From: an uncultured Microcaldota archaeon
GTDB lineage: Archaea; Micrarchaeota; Micrarchaeia; Micrarchaeales; Micrarchaeaceae
Assembly: GCA_903884115.1 (NCBI GenBank)
Contig: CAISDH010000033.1
Span: 168,479-232,478, forward strand
Length of the DNA stretch: 64,000 nucleotides
Reading direction: 5' to 3'
The notes beneath the pieces are model-generated. The model made no database searches and was not told the origin of the DNA. It worked only from the letters and a program-made list of their open reading frames with translations. Both the position numbers and the translations under genes were made by a program. Every line of letters starts with the position of its first letter. Within the stretch, counting starts at the first letter, position 1. This document shows positions 8,090 to 16,718 of the stretch, one piece after another.

Positions 8090-8491
8090 ATGCGTGGTGT
8101 ACAAGTGAAGCTCGCGATAATAGATACAAGTTCGATACTGTTTGGATTCTCCCACAAAAGGAATGTTTTCGACGCTGTGCGCTATGCGCTACATGACCGC
8201 ACTCCCTATCTTTCCGGAGCGGTAGTGAGGGAGCTGCACCAGCTTGCGAGAAACAAGGGCCGCCTTGGGGCGTCTGCAAGAGTTGCGCTTCAGGAGCTAA
8301 GGTATAAGAATATTAAAGGATCTAATAAATCACTAAGCAACGCAGACCTCGACATAATGCGCGTCGCCGGCGGGCACAAGGACTCCGCCGTGATAACCAA
8401 CGATACTGCATTGGTGAAGAGGCTTCGAGGCTTAGGAGTCGAAGTCTTCAAACTCTCGATTAGTGGCCGGTTGATGAAAGTATTGCGGTGA
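8090..8491 (+). CDS. PIN-domain protein, Fcf1/Utp24-like putative rRNA-processing nuclease
   Basis: A 133-residue PIN domain with the expected acidic residues: D in AIIDTSSILF, E in VVRELHQLA, D in NADLDIMRVA and D in VITNDTALVKRLR. Archaeal proteins of this type commonly lie directly before rpo7 and spt4, as here, and resemble the eukaryotic 18S rRNA endonuclease Fcf1. No antitoxin gene adjoins it, so a VapC toxin role is less likely. A GTG at 8105 preceded by GGTGT is an alternative start. Its stop overlaps the Rpo7 ribosome binding site. Confidence 0.82.
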   Translation: MRGVQVKLAIIDTSSILFGFSHKRNVFDAVRYALHDRTPYLSGAVVRELHQLARNKGRLGASARVALQELRYKNIKGSNKSLSNADLDIMRVAGGHKDSAVITNDTALVKRLRGLGVEVFKLSISGRLMKVLR

Positions 8492-8495
8492 TTGT

Positions 8496-9098
8496 TTGTA
8501 TACGATATATGCAGTAAAGGACACGTTTAGGCTGCCTCCAGAGCAGTTCAACAAGAACATAGAAGAGGTAGCTGCGGATATCCTGCAGAGAAAGTATGAG
8601 GGTACGATCGACAAGCAGCTGGGCGTGGTAGTGGCCATATATAACATAAGGGGCATAAGCGACGGGTCAATATACGCCGGCGACCCTGCAACGCACCACA
8701 ATGTCGAGTTCGATCTGCTGGCTTACATGCCCTATCCAGAAGAGATAATTGCAGGAGAAGTGACCGAGCTAGTCGAATTCGGCGCATTCATAAGGATAGG
8801 TCCGATGGAAGGCCTCGTACACGTATCGCAGGTGACAAACGAGTTCCTGACTTTCGACAAGAAGCTGCCAGCATTCGTATCAAGAAAGAGCGGCAGGAGC
8901 CTGAAGCGCGGCGACATCGTGTTCGCTAAGATTTCAACTGTCAGCATGAAAAACACGGTGAAGGATTCCAAGATTGCACTGACGATGAGGCCTGACGGCC
9001 TGGGCAAGGAAGAGTGGCAGCGCGAGAATGAAAGGATGAAGTCCAGACCGCAGGGTCAGCCAAGGAGAAGGTCAGAGAAGAAGGAAAAGAAAGCGTGA
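8496..9098 (+). CDS. rpo7: RNA polymerase subunit Rpo7 (RpoE')
   Basis: Stalk subunit of archaeal RNA polymerase, partner of Rpo4. The N-terminal SHS2-like domain (MYTIYAVKDTFRLPPEQF, TIDKQLGVVVAIYNI) is followed by an S1 domain (IIAGEVTELVEFGAFIRIGPMEGLVHVSQV) and a basic tail. The start is a TTG at 8496 directly behind GGTGATT, which matches the known family N-terminus. It lies between the PIN gene and spt4 in the conserved order. Confidence 0.94.
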   Translation: MYTIYAVKDTFRLPPEQFNKNIEEVAADILQRKYEGTIDKQLGVVVAIYNIRGISDGSIYAGDPATHHNVEFDLLAYMPYPEEIIAGEVTELVEFGAFIRIGPMEGLVHVSQVTNEFLTFDKKLPAFVSRKSGRSLKRGDIVFAKISTVSMKNTVKDSKIALTMRPDGLGKEEWQRENERMKSRPQGQPRRRSEKKEKKA

Positions 9099-9102
9099 TG
9101 CT

Positions 9103-9294
9103 ATGGAAGAAAAAGCGTGCAAGAACTGCAGATTGCTTATAACTCACGGCGACGTATGCCCTGCGTGCGGCTCGAAGGAGCTGACGACAAAATGGCGCAG
9201 CTATGCGATAATACTCAACGTGGACAAATCTGCGATAGCGAAAAAGCTCGACGCGAAGCTAAACAGCACCTACGCAATCAACATAAAGGGCTAG
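9103..9294 (+). CDS. spt4: Transcription elongation factor Spt4 (RpoE'')
   Basis: A 63-residue zinc protein that pairs with Spt5 to keep RNA polymerase processive. Zinc ligands are CKNC (residues 6-9) and CPAC (18-21); the core KWRSYAIILNVDKSAIAKKL matches the family. The ATG follows the Rpo7 stop by 4 bp. The 3' end overlaps the convergent FKBP gene by 4 bp. Confidence 0.93.
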   Translation: MEEKACKNCRLLITHGDVCPACGSKELTTKWRSYAIILNVDKSAIAKKLDAKLNSTYAINIKG

Positions 9295-9998
9295 TCTGCA
9301 CTTTCCCTGTTGTGCTCCGTCTCTTTCGGCCTGAGGTACTCCTCATGGACGAGCACCTTCTCTACTCCCTTCAGGTTTGAGAATACCAAAGCGAGCATTC
9401 TTGCCTTGTTTATGAAGTAGTCAGAGTCCTTCTTCACATTGCCGTCGAAGCTCACCTCTGCAGTGTCACCCTTCACCGCTGTGCTTGTCGGCTTCACTCC
9501 ATATGCCTTGCCAAGCGCCTCGATCTTCTCATTTTCGCTTGTTATGTTCTTTACTATCTTTACCTCGTATATGATGCTCCTTCCAGCATACGGATGGTTT
9601 CCGTCGACAACAACCCTGCCTGAGTTGACGCTCTTCACTGTTACGCTGGTGCCGTCAATGTTGACGTGCATTCCGACGTATGGCTCTATCTCGCGCGCCC
9701 TGAACGCAGACAGCGGCATCACCTTCACAAGATCGTCATGCCTGTCGCCGAACGCATCCGCAGGGGTGAATGTGAACCTCTTCGTCTCCCCAATGCTCAT
9801 GCCCCGTAGTTCTCTGTCAAGCCCGCCTATCGTGCCACCTGCGCCAAGAACGATAAGCGTAGGGCCGTAAGCCGCGTTGTCGTCGTAAATGTCTGCTTCC
9901 TTGGCCTTCTTCTCGTCTGTAGTGGATACGAGCCTGTTGTCCGAAGCATTCCACGCGCTGTACTCTACTTCTACAAAGTCTTCATCTTTGAAACTCAT
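9291..9998 (-). CDS. FKBP-type peptidyl-prolyl isomerase, SlyD-like
   Basis: A folding catalyst of about 235 residues. The FKBP core (DFVEVEYSAWN, IGGLDRELRGMSIGETKRFTF, PADAFGDR) carries an inserted chaperone domain (VMPLSAFRAREIEPYVGMHVNIDG) and then IIYEVKIVKNI. A long C-terminal extension follows, as in archaeal long-type FKBPs. The start at 9998 (MSFKDEDFVEV) is preceded by TGATTGC. It is divergent from the M20 peptidase gene. Confidence 0.9.
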   Translation of the reverse strand: MSFKDEDFVEVEYSAWNASDNRLVSTTDEKKAKEADIYDDNAAYGPTLIVLGAGGTIGGLDRELRGMSIGETKRFTFTPADAFGDRHDDLVKVMPLSAFRAREIEPYVGMHVNIDGTSVTVKSVNSGRVVVDGNHPYAGRSIIYEVKIVKNITSENEKIEALGKAYGVKPTSTAVKGDTAEVSFDGNVKKDSDYFINKARMLALVFSNLKGVEKVLVHEEYLRPKETEHNRESAD

Positions 9999-10050
9999 GC
10001 AATCAAAGATAGCTTTATTAAGCAACGATAAAAAGCCTTTTGGTGGTGCA

Positions 10051-11211
10051 ATGGCCTTATTTGCTTATAGGAGCGACATGATCAGGACTGCAGAAAGGAT
10101 GCTGTCAATAAAGGCAATATCCCCAGAATCTGGCGGCGCGGGCGAGGAAAAGAGGGCAGACTATCTTGAACGCGTGCTGCTGAACTGGGGCCTAAAACCG
10201 AGAAGATACGATTACATTGACGAATACAAGGCAAAGAGGTCTAACCTCGTTATCAAATACGGAAGCAGGCAGAAAACGCTGTGGCTGCTTGCACACATAG
10301 ACACCGTATCCGAGGGGGACATCAACTTGTGGAAGACGGACCCGTTCAAGGCAGTGGTGAAAAACGGGAAAATCTATTGTAGAGGGGCACAGGATGACGG
10401 CCGGAGCGTGCTTTCAGGCATGTATGCGCTAAAGTCCTTGCTTGGCAAGGATCTGAAATACAACTTCGGGCTTGTCCTGGTCGCAGACGAAGAAGTCGGA
10501 AGCAAGTACGGGGTGCAGAAGCTTCTCGATGAGCACATCTTCAAGAAGGGCGACATGTTCATAGTTCCTGACCTCGCGTCTCCTGACGGCGCAGAGATAG
10601 AGATTGCAGAAAAGAGCATGCTGTGGCTAAAAGCAACCGTGACGGGCAAGCAGGTGCACGGAAGCACCCCTGAAGAGGGGCTGAACGCCTTCAAAGAGGC
10701 TGCAAAGTTCGCTCTGGAAGTGGATTCATACCTGCACAAGCACTACGTGAAGAAGAGCAAGCTGTTCCCAACCGGGTCAACGTTCGAGATGACAAAGCAC
10801 GAGAAGAACACAGACAGCATCAACATAATACCTGGCAAGGAAGTGCTATACTTCGATTTTAGGATACTTCCTAGCTACAAGCCATCTCAGGTGCTGGCCG
10901 ATGTGAAGAGAATAGCGCGCAGGTATGCTGCAAAGATAGATGTGGAGGTGGTGCAGAGGCAAGAATCAAGGTCTACGGCACCGAACGCCGAGATTATACG
11001 GCTTCTTCAAAACTCAATAAAAAGAACCCTCAACGCTGATGCCAGGCTGGTCGGCATAGGCGGTGGCACGTTCGGCGCATATCTCAGGAACGCGGGCTTC
11101 GACGCCGCTGTATGGGGGATAGGCACTGAGATCGCGCACCAGCCCAACGAGTACACGTGCATAAGCGACATAGAAGGCGAGATAGCGGTCTTCTCAGACC
11201 TATTCTTATAA
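10051..11211 (+). CDS. M20-family zinc peptidase/deacylase (ArgE/DapE/CPG2 type)
   Basis: A 386-residue di-metal hydrolase. Metal and catalytic motifs are LLAHIDTVS (His82, Asp84), YCRGAQDDGRS, VADEEVGSKYG and a C-terminal GTEIAHQPNE. A dimerisation domain begins near the HGSTPEEGLNA stretch. The substrate, an N-acyl amino acid or small peptide, is not predictable. The start at 10051 follows GGTGGTGCA. A second M20 gene lies at 26840-27958. Confidence 0.87.
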   Translation: MALFAYRSDMIRTAERMLSIKAISPESGGAGEEKRADYLERVLLNWGLKPRRYDYIDEYKAKRSNLVIKYGSRQKTLWLLAHIDTVSEGDINLWKTDPFKAVVKNGKIYCRGAQDDGRSVLSGMYALKSLLGKDLKYNFGLVLVADEEVGSKYGVQKLLDEHIFKKGDMFIVPDLASPDGAEIEIAEKSMLWLKATVTGKQVHGSTPEEGLNAFKEAAKFALEVDSYLHKHYVKKSKLFPTGSTFEMTKHEKNTDSINIIPGKEVLYFDFRILPSYKPSQVLADVKRIARRYAAKIDVEVVQRQESRSTAPNAEIIRLLQNSIKRTLNADARLVGIGGGTFGAYLRNAGFDAAVWGIGTEIAHQPNEYTCISDIEGEIAVFSDLFL

Positions 11212-11256
11212 ATAGATTCTTGCACTTCTTATATACACAATATTACAGTGTGTCAA

Positions 11257-11850
11257 ATGGAAAAAAGCAATAGTAAAAAGCTGCTCATGCTCGTGGGCTC
11301 GCTCTTCGTAGCATTGATTTTCCTTTCATCATATATGTCATCCTCAACCAGCAACATGGGCACCACCACCAGCATAAAGCCCCCAGCCACTTATCTTGCG
11401 ATAGGCAAATCATCGGGAGCCATAACAGGCTACGGCACCAACGCTTATGTCATGCTTTCCAACCAGAGCAACTACACGATGGAAAACGTTAACCGCACCC
11501 TGTCCGCGCTTGAGGCAAACGGCTCCATAAGCAATTATATCCATATAAGCAACGGCTACCAGGTGGCCCTCTCAAGCATGGATGCATACACATTGCAGCA
11601 GAGCATAAGGAACATCACCGCGCTTGAACATTCAAACGTCACAACGACCGCTTATCTGTTTTTGCCTGCGAATGCGACACTGTACGTGAACAGCTATCCT
11701 GTAAATGTGGCGTTCAGCAAGAGGAACTCCTCTATCAGCCTTACAGGGATCGGGCCTGTGGGCTCCCGTGTAAACGTATCTGTGTTCGCGCTCATCACTG
11801 CGAACGGCATCGTGTACAACAACCAGATAAGGTTGAATTATACTAAGTAG
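11257..11850 (+). CDS. Small exported or membrane-anchored protein, unknown
   Basis: About 197 residues: a basic start (MEKSNSKK), one hydrophobic helix (LLMLVGSLFVALIFLSSYM), a Ser/Thr linker and an outer domain with several sequons (NQSN, NYTM, NRTL, NGSI, NITA, NVTT, NATL). No family was recognised. The TATA box (TTATATAC, about 11228-11236) lies 27 bp before ATG 11257, which points to a leaderless mRNA and excludes the GTG at 11248. Confidence 0.7.
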   Translation: MEKSNSKKLLMLVGSLFVALIFLSSYMSSSTSNMGTTTSIKPPATYLAIGKSSGAITGYGTNAYVMLSNQSNYTMENVNRTLSALEANGSISNYIHISNGYQVALSSMDAYTLQQSIRNITALEHSNVTTTAYLFLPANATLYVNSYPVNVAFSKRNSSISLTGIGPVGSRVNVSVFALITANGIVYNNQIRLNYTK

Positions 11851-11874
11851 TGCGCATGCAGTTCGTATCTGCGT

Positions 11875-12702
11875 TCAGATAAGCTCTGCGTTCTTCATCT
11901 CTCCAAGTAATGCGGGTATGCTGCTGTTGGCCGACATCGTGCTTATGGCATTGAGGAGTTTCTTCGCATCTGCGCGCCTTCCAAGCTTGAACATCGCCAG
12001 GCCTGCATAGAAGAACGCATTCACAATTGCCTCATCACTGCGTATGATGGTGTCTGCATGCTCCATGGCCTTTGCGTAATTTCCTGTGTGCGCTTCGAAG
12101 AGCGCGGCGGCGTAGTTGTATATGAGGGTGGGACCTAGTTTTCCTATCACATCCAGGCTGTCTTTTGCGCCTCTAATGTCTCCGAACTTGAGCTGCGCAA
12201 GCAGAAGCGCATACAAACTATTCGGAGAGCTGTTGCCCTCTGCCACCTCTCTTCTTGAGATATCTATGGCCTTCGCAAGCAATGCCTTGGCCTTCGATGC
12301 AAGATTGAGCGAGAGCTCAATCGCGGCAGCATTGTCCTCCATGAACCCTGGCTTATCGTAGCTTATCCTGTCGTTCTCATGATTAGAATGCTTTATGTAC
12401 ACCAGCGCCTCTGCATAGAGGAATGAGGGGTCTTCCTTATACTGCTCAAGCGTTTCATATTCTGCTATCGCGCCCTCGTACTTGCCCTCTGCCATTGCCT
12501 CCTCTATCACGTCAAGGCTGCTTGTCAGTGTAGGGTCTCTTCTTGCAAGTGATGCATGGTCATAGTGCGCCATGCTCTCGCAGTTTGCGCACATGCACAC
12601 GCTGCCCAGCGCAGCGGTCTTCACTCCGCAGTAACTGCACACAAATTTGCGGTGCGCTTTAGACAAAACCTCCAGGCGTTTCATGTACTGGTTGAGCCTC
12701 AT
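11875..12702 (-). CDS. Zinc-ribbon protein with TPR-like helical repeats
   Basis: A 275-residue cytoplasmic protein. An N-terminal zinc ribbon (CSYC at about 22-25 and CANC near 38-41) is followed by helical repeats resembling TPRs (EYETLEQYKEDPSFLYAEALVYI, NYAAALFEAHTGNYAKAMEHAD, FFYAGLAMFKLGRRADAKKLL). No enzyme motif was seen; a scaffold role is inferred. It shares the TATA region at about 12733-12742 with the divergent NUDIX gene. Confidence 0.7.
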   Translation of the reverse strand: MRLNQYMKRLEVLSKAHRKFVCSYCGVKTAALGSVCMCANCESMAHYDHASLARRDPTLTSSLDVIEEAMAEGKYEGAIAEYETLEQYKEDPSFLYAEALVYIKHSNHENDRISYDKPGFMEDNAAAIELSLNLASKAKALLAKAIDISRREVAEGNSSPNSLYALLLAQLKFGDIRGAKDSLDVIGKLGPTLIYNYAAALFEAHTGNYAKAMEHADTIIRSDEAIVNAFFYAGLAMFKLGRRADAKKLLNAISTMSANSSIPALLGEMKNAELI

Positions 12703-12789
12703 TTCATCCGTGTTTAGAGCTTAACAGCATCACTATAAATATCTCCCTTCAATATGCACACTCATAGCGGTAACTCTACAGTGTTTCTT

Positions 12790-13233
12790 ATGAAAATGGA
12801 CTTGACTGTCGGTGCAGGCATACTCTATGACAACAAAATACTCCTCGTGCTGCACGCCAAATTGGGGAAGTGGTTGTTTCCAGGAGGTCATATCGAACAG
12901 AACGAATACCCCAACGAAGCCATCATCAGAGAGGTCAAGGAGGAAACGGGCCTCAATCTGCGATTCTTAGACTACGGCCCAACAGGCAAGACTCCTGACA
13001 TCATAAAAGAGCTCGCAATACCCTTTGATGCGAACCTGCACAGCGTCGGGGACCACAATCATTATTGCATGTACTATGCCTGCACTGTTGATACTCAAAA
13101 CTTTATCAAAAGCGAAGAAAGCAGGGACATACGATGGGTTGGCAAGAGTGATGTGCAAACTCTTGAGAACCTGCCTGAGAACGTCAGAAGAATGGCGCTA
13201 TTCCTTCTTGAAAAATACAAGAATCTAGAATGA
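12790..13233 (+). CDS. NUDIX hydrolase
   Basis: A nucleotide pyrophosphohydrolase. The complete Nudix box is present: GGHIEQNE, then seven residues, then REVKEETGL. It lies in a 147-residue protein starting MKMDLTVGAGILYDN. The TATA element at 12733-12742 predicts a TSS near 12764, so the start at 12790 is preferred over 12754. Substrate could be oxidised nucleotides or ADP-ribose and is not predictable. Confidence 0.85.
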   Translation: MKMDLTVGAGILYDNKILLVLHAKLGKWLFPGGHIEQNEYPNEAIIREVKEETGLNLRFLDYGPTGKTPDIIKELAIPFDANLHSVGDHNHYCMYYACTVDTQNFIKSEESRDIRWVGKSDVQTLENLPENVRRMALFLLEKYKNLE

Positions 13234-13247
13234 GGGCTCAAACGCGT

Positions 13248-13907
13248 TCACAATTTCTTGAGCACCACGAAGAGGTGCATGCTGTCATAGGGCTCCAGGC
13301 CCATTGTCTCCATCACGGAGAACGTGCCTTTCAGCTTGTCCAGCTCGTCTCTGTAGATGTCTTTAGGGTCTCTTGATATGTCTATGCTCTGCGACTTTAT
13401 CGCGAAATAGGCATAGCCATTCTTCTTCAGGAATCTGCTGTTCTTCAGCAGAATCTCCGCCTGGTCCCTGACCGAAACGTCCTGGTACATGATGTCGCAC
13501 TCATCCACTGCATCAGCATATCTCTCCACTTCTCTTGCATCCGCGAGTATGGGTATCATGTTCTCCCTAGTCTCGCAGACCTCGATGAGCGTGCGCATGC
13601 ACCTCTCTGATATCTCCACGGCATACACATGTCCATTCGTGCCCACTATGTCGCTGACGTGGCTTGCCGTGGTTCCTGTCGCAGCGCCAAGATACAGGAC
13701 TTTGCTGCCTTTCTCGAATGCGAAATGTTCCAGCCCTATCATTATCGAGGCTGCAAGCTTGCTCCTGTATGGATTCCAGAGCCTGTACTCCTTGTCGTCT
13801 AGTATCACAAGCTCCTCTGTATATGCTTTCATGCCCGGCGTGAGATTCAGCGTTGCAAGCTTGCCGTCTATTGAGTAGACTCCCTCTAATATCTGCTTGA
13901 CGGGCAT
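13248..13907 (-). CDS. flpA: Fibrillarin, 2'-O-methyltransferase of C/D-box RNPs
   Basis: Catalytic subunit that methylates rRNA and tRNA ribose under guidance of C/D-box sRNAs. The 219 residues show the family start (ILEGVYSIDGKLATLNLTPG), YRLWNPYRSKLAASI, the SAM-binding loop VLYLGAATGTTASHVSD, and the DVSVRDQAEILLKNS and YAYFAIKSQSID segments. Nop5 and L7Ae partners are not in this window. Confidence 0.95.
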   Translation of the reverse strand: MPVKQILEGVYSIDGKLATLNLTPGMKAYTEELVILDDKEYRLWNPYRSKLAASIMIGLEHFAFEKGSKVLYLGAATGTTASHVSDIVGTNGHVYAVEISERCMRTLIEVCETRENMIPILADAREVERYADAVDECDIMYQDVSVRDQAEILLKNSRFLKKNGYAYFAIKSQSIDISRDPKDIYRDELDKLKGTFSVMETMGLEPYDSMHLFVVLKKL

Positions 13908-14021
13908 TTCATCATAGCCTTATGTGCGCATGGTATAAAAAACATAGAGGGCTCATGGCATTTCTGTTGCTTCAATACAATGGAGCAAAACGGCTACCTG
14001 CGCCAGTTCCGTGCTATTGGC

Positions 14022-14393
14022 TCAAGCTCTTACATAGGCCATGCCGTAGTCGAGAAGCCTTTTCACTGCGCCGTCCATGTACAGCGCGCGCTCTTCCACG
14101 CCCTCGCCCGCCTCTGCGCTCGTGCGCATCTGCTCTTCATTGCTGTCCACGTACTGCAGGGTCGTCTCGTCGAATACCTCCCTTGGCATTTTCAGTCTCG
14201 TTGCAAGGTAGTCTATCGAAGCTCCGCTGGGTGGTTCGTTTCCAGTCCTGCGTATGAAGAGGGCTTTGAAGACCTTCTCTATGGCCTCTGTATAGAGCAG
14301 CACGGCTATGGTGAATTCTCCCGCATGCCTGTAGCGCTTCGCAAGATCAAAATCCTTCGAGGCACCTACCAGCATCTCCTTGATGCGTCCCAT
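14022..14393 (-). CDS. HEPN-like helical protein
   Basis: A 123-residue all-helical protein. The stretch LAKRYRHAGEFTIAVLLYTEAIEKVFKALFIRR resembles the first two helices of HEPN domains, which often bind nucleotides or RNA. No nucleotidyltransferase partner is adjacent and the RNase-type RX4-6H motif is not clear, so a toxin role is not supported. A TATA box (ATTTAAAG, reverse strand, about 14424-14431) lies about 30 bp upstream. Confidence 0.55.
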   Translation of the reverse strand: MGRIKEMLVGASKDFDLAKRYRHAGEFTIAVLLYTEAIEKVFKALFIRRTGNEPPSGASIDYLATRLKMPREVFDETTLQYVDSNEEQMRTSAEAGEGVEERALYMDGAVKRLLDYGMAYVRA

Positions 14394-14501
14394 GCCACTC
14401 CACCAAGCATACTATGCGAACGCCACTTTAAATATCTTGGTTGCTTATATTGTTAACGCAATCAACAGAGTTGTATTCTGAGTAACCTTTGGTGACTGTC
14501 C

Positions 14502-16718
14502 ATGGCAGACGATGCCTCTACAAAAAAACTGCTGTCCGAACTGATTCCAATACTGGGCAGCGCTGTCAGCGACGAGGAGCTCTCCAAGCATTTCTCAAGC
14601 GTGATAGCGGGCACGTTCGGCATAGAGCAGGTGAGCATGGACGGCATGCATGACGAGAGCGCGCCGTCAGGCGCACTCGAAGGCTACCTCTTCAACACGC
14701 GCAAGCCCTACATAGACAACCAGTTGAGCGAGTTCTCATCCTTCCCTGAACTGATCAACTACAAGAACAGCGGATACAGGAGCTGCGCAATCATGCCAAT
14801 CATAGTCAACAGCAGGCTCATATCCGTGCTAAGGCTGCTCTCCAAATCAGAGAACAGGTTCACAGAGGATCTCATAGGCAGCATATCTTTCAGCGCATAC
14901 CTAGTGGGCTTCGCGCTGATGTACAAGCGCGAGAGCAGCAGGAACCTCAGCATTGCAAACTATTTCAACGGCGCGTTCAACTCCGCAGTGCCGCAGATGA
15001 TCGTCTCGATCGACGGCAACGTGGTGAAGGCAAACAGCATGGCGATAAGGTTGCTTGAACTGCCTGCTCGCGCCACTGTGCGCGAGATCGGCCTCGACTT
15101 CGCCCAGCTAACCGCTCTTGCGGGCAAGAGCGCAAAGGTGCAGCGCAAGGCGCGCGTCTACAGCGTAACCACGAGCAAGATAAACGACAAGCTGCTGCAC
15201 GTCTCCGTGCAGGACATAACAGACCTTGAAATGCTCGGCGCCGAGACAACTGCAATGCAGGGCAGCGTGCAGATAGGCATGATTCTGCTCGACCGCAATC
15301 TCAACATCATAACTTCAACAAACGCATTCTCGAGCATAACCGGTTATGACAACGACATGCTTCAGGGGAAGAATTTCATCAACCTGCTCAAGGAAAGCAG
15401 CAGAGATGCATTCAAGCAGGACGCCGCTGCAAGCAGCGGCAAGCCCGTGCACGGAACTCTCGATGTGGCTGGCGTGAAAGCCGCATCTACAAGGCTCCGC
15501 TACTCCGTTGCAAGCTATATGCTCGGCCATGTGCTCGTGTTCACGAACGCCCAAGCAGAGAGCTACATCTCTGCCGTGAACTCCGCGCTTGCGGATTTCA
15601 TCAGCAACACGTCAGAGCTCGTGATCGTCGCAGACACACTAGGCTACATAAAGGAGTGCAACCTGCCCGTAGAGGCGATGCTTCAATATTCCAGGAACGA
15701 ACTGATAGGGCGCGACGTGAAGAGCATATATGTGGAGCCTGCGCTCTTCGAGCGCGACGTAAAGTACGTGATAGGCGGCACCAAGGTTGACAACTCCTAT
15801 GTCGACTTCATAGCGAAGGACAACGGCAGGGTCTCAACATCGTGCTCCATGCGCCTTGTGAAGGACATGAACGGCGACGCGAGCTATGTCATCTTCGCGA
15901 AGGAACTGGAAACCAAGAGGCTTCTCCAGGACCAGGGAAGCAAGATAAAGGAGATGGCGAACGAGGCAAACAGGCTCAGGGCGAACAGCGACCTGAAGTC
16001 GCAGTTCATATACAACATATCGCACGAGCTCAAGACGCCGCTCACGAACATAAAGGGCTTCTCATCGCTGCTATACGGAGGGGAGTTCGGAGCGCTCAAC
16101 GAAGAGCAGCGCAACTACACCAATACGATAACGCAGGAAGCTGACAGGCTGATGCTCATCATACAGCAGATTCTTGACGCTGCAAAGCTCGAGGCGAACA
16201 AGGTCAAGCTCGAGCCTAAGGAGCTGGACCTGCGCGACCTGGAGAACAGCCACAGCATAGGCGCGCTAAAGGAGATGTCGCGCAACAAAGGGCTCGACTT
16301 CTCATGGAACGTGAGCTTCGACGTGCCCAAGATCACGGCAGACCCCAACAGGCTTATCCAGGTGTTCGTAAACCTCATAGGCAACTCTGTGAAGTTCACA
16401 GAGAAGGGGAGCATCACAGTGAAAGTGTTCAAGAAGAGCAAGAGGACTGTGGAGTGCGACGTGATCGATACGGGCATAGGCATAAGCGACGATGACAAGC
16501 ACAAGATATTCAAGAAGTTCTACGAAGCCCCGAAGAAAGATCTGGTGAAGCAGGACGGCGCAGGCACCGGTCTCGGCCTGTCAATAACAAGAGAGATAAT
16601 CAAGCTGCACGGAGGCAGAATCGGCTTCGAATCGCAGCTCGGAAAGGGCAGCACCTTCTGGTTCAGCCTGCCAATAAAGCCGAAATCCAAGAAAAGGAGT
16701 GCAGATCAGATAACATAG
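14502..16718 (+). CDS. Soluble sensor histidine kinase with GAF- and PAS-like domains
   Basis: A 738-residue cytoplasmic kinase with no membrane segment. Residues about 1-145 look GAF-like and three PAS-like units follow (about 155-240, 250-350, 365-475). The HisKA helix has the phospho-accepting His508 in SHELKTPLTN. The ATPase domain has the N box (NLIGNSVKFTEKG), G1 (DTGIGIS) and G2 (GTGLGLS). GGTGACTGTCC precedes the ATG. The likely partner is the response regulator at 17890-19086. Its 3' end overlaps the convergent surface-protein gene by 13 bp. The domain make-up is bacterial in style, so horizontal acquisition is likely. Confidence 0.92.
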   Translation: MADDASTKKLLSELIPILGSAVSDEELSKHFSSVIAGTFGIEQVSMDGMHDESAPSGALEGYLFNTRKPYIDNQLSEFSSFPELINYKNSGYRSCAIMPIIVNSRLISVLRLLSKSENRFTEDLIGSISFSAYLVGFALMYKRESSRNLSIANYFNGAFNSAVPQMIVSIDGNVVKANSMAIRLLELPARATVREIGLDFAQLTALAGKSAKVQRKARVYSVTTSKINDKLLHVSVQDITDLEMLGAETTAMQGSVQIGMILLDRNLNIITSTNAFSSITGYDNDMLQGKNFINLLKESSRDAFKQDAAASSGKPVHGTLDVAGVKAASTRLRYSVASYMLGHVLVFTNAQAESYISAVNSALADFISNTSELVIVADTLGYIKECNLPVEAMLQYSRNELIGRDVKSIYVEPALFERDVKYVIGGTKVDNSYVDFIAKDNGRVSTSCSMRLVKDMNGDASYVIFAKELETKRLLQDQGSKIKEMANEANRLRANSDLKSQFIYNISHELKTPLTNIKGFSSLLYGGEFGALNEEQRNYTNTITQEADRLMLIIQQILDAAKLEANKVKLEPKELDLRDLENSHSIGALKEMSRNKGLDFSWNVSFDVPKITADPNRLIQVFVNLIGNSVKFTEKGSITVKVFKKSKRTVECDVIDTGIGISDDDKHKIFKKFYEAPKKDLVKQDGAGTGLGLSITREIIKLHGGRIGFESQLGKGSTFWFSLPIKPKSKKRSADQIT

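Noticed and set aside
8090..8491. VapC toxin
   Set aside because: No VapB-like gene upstream; placement before rpo7-spt4 fits an rRNA-processing PIN protein.
9439..9870. Plus-strand frame inside the FKBP gene
   Set aside because: Shadow of a well-supported gene; no promoter.
14022..14393. HEPN toxin of a HEPN/MNT pair
   Set aside because: No nucleotidyltransferase antitoxin gene adjoins and the RNase motif is unclear.
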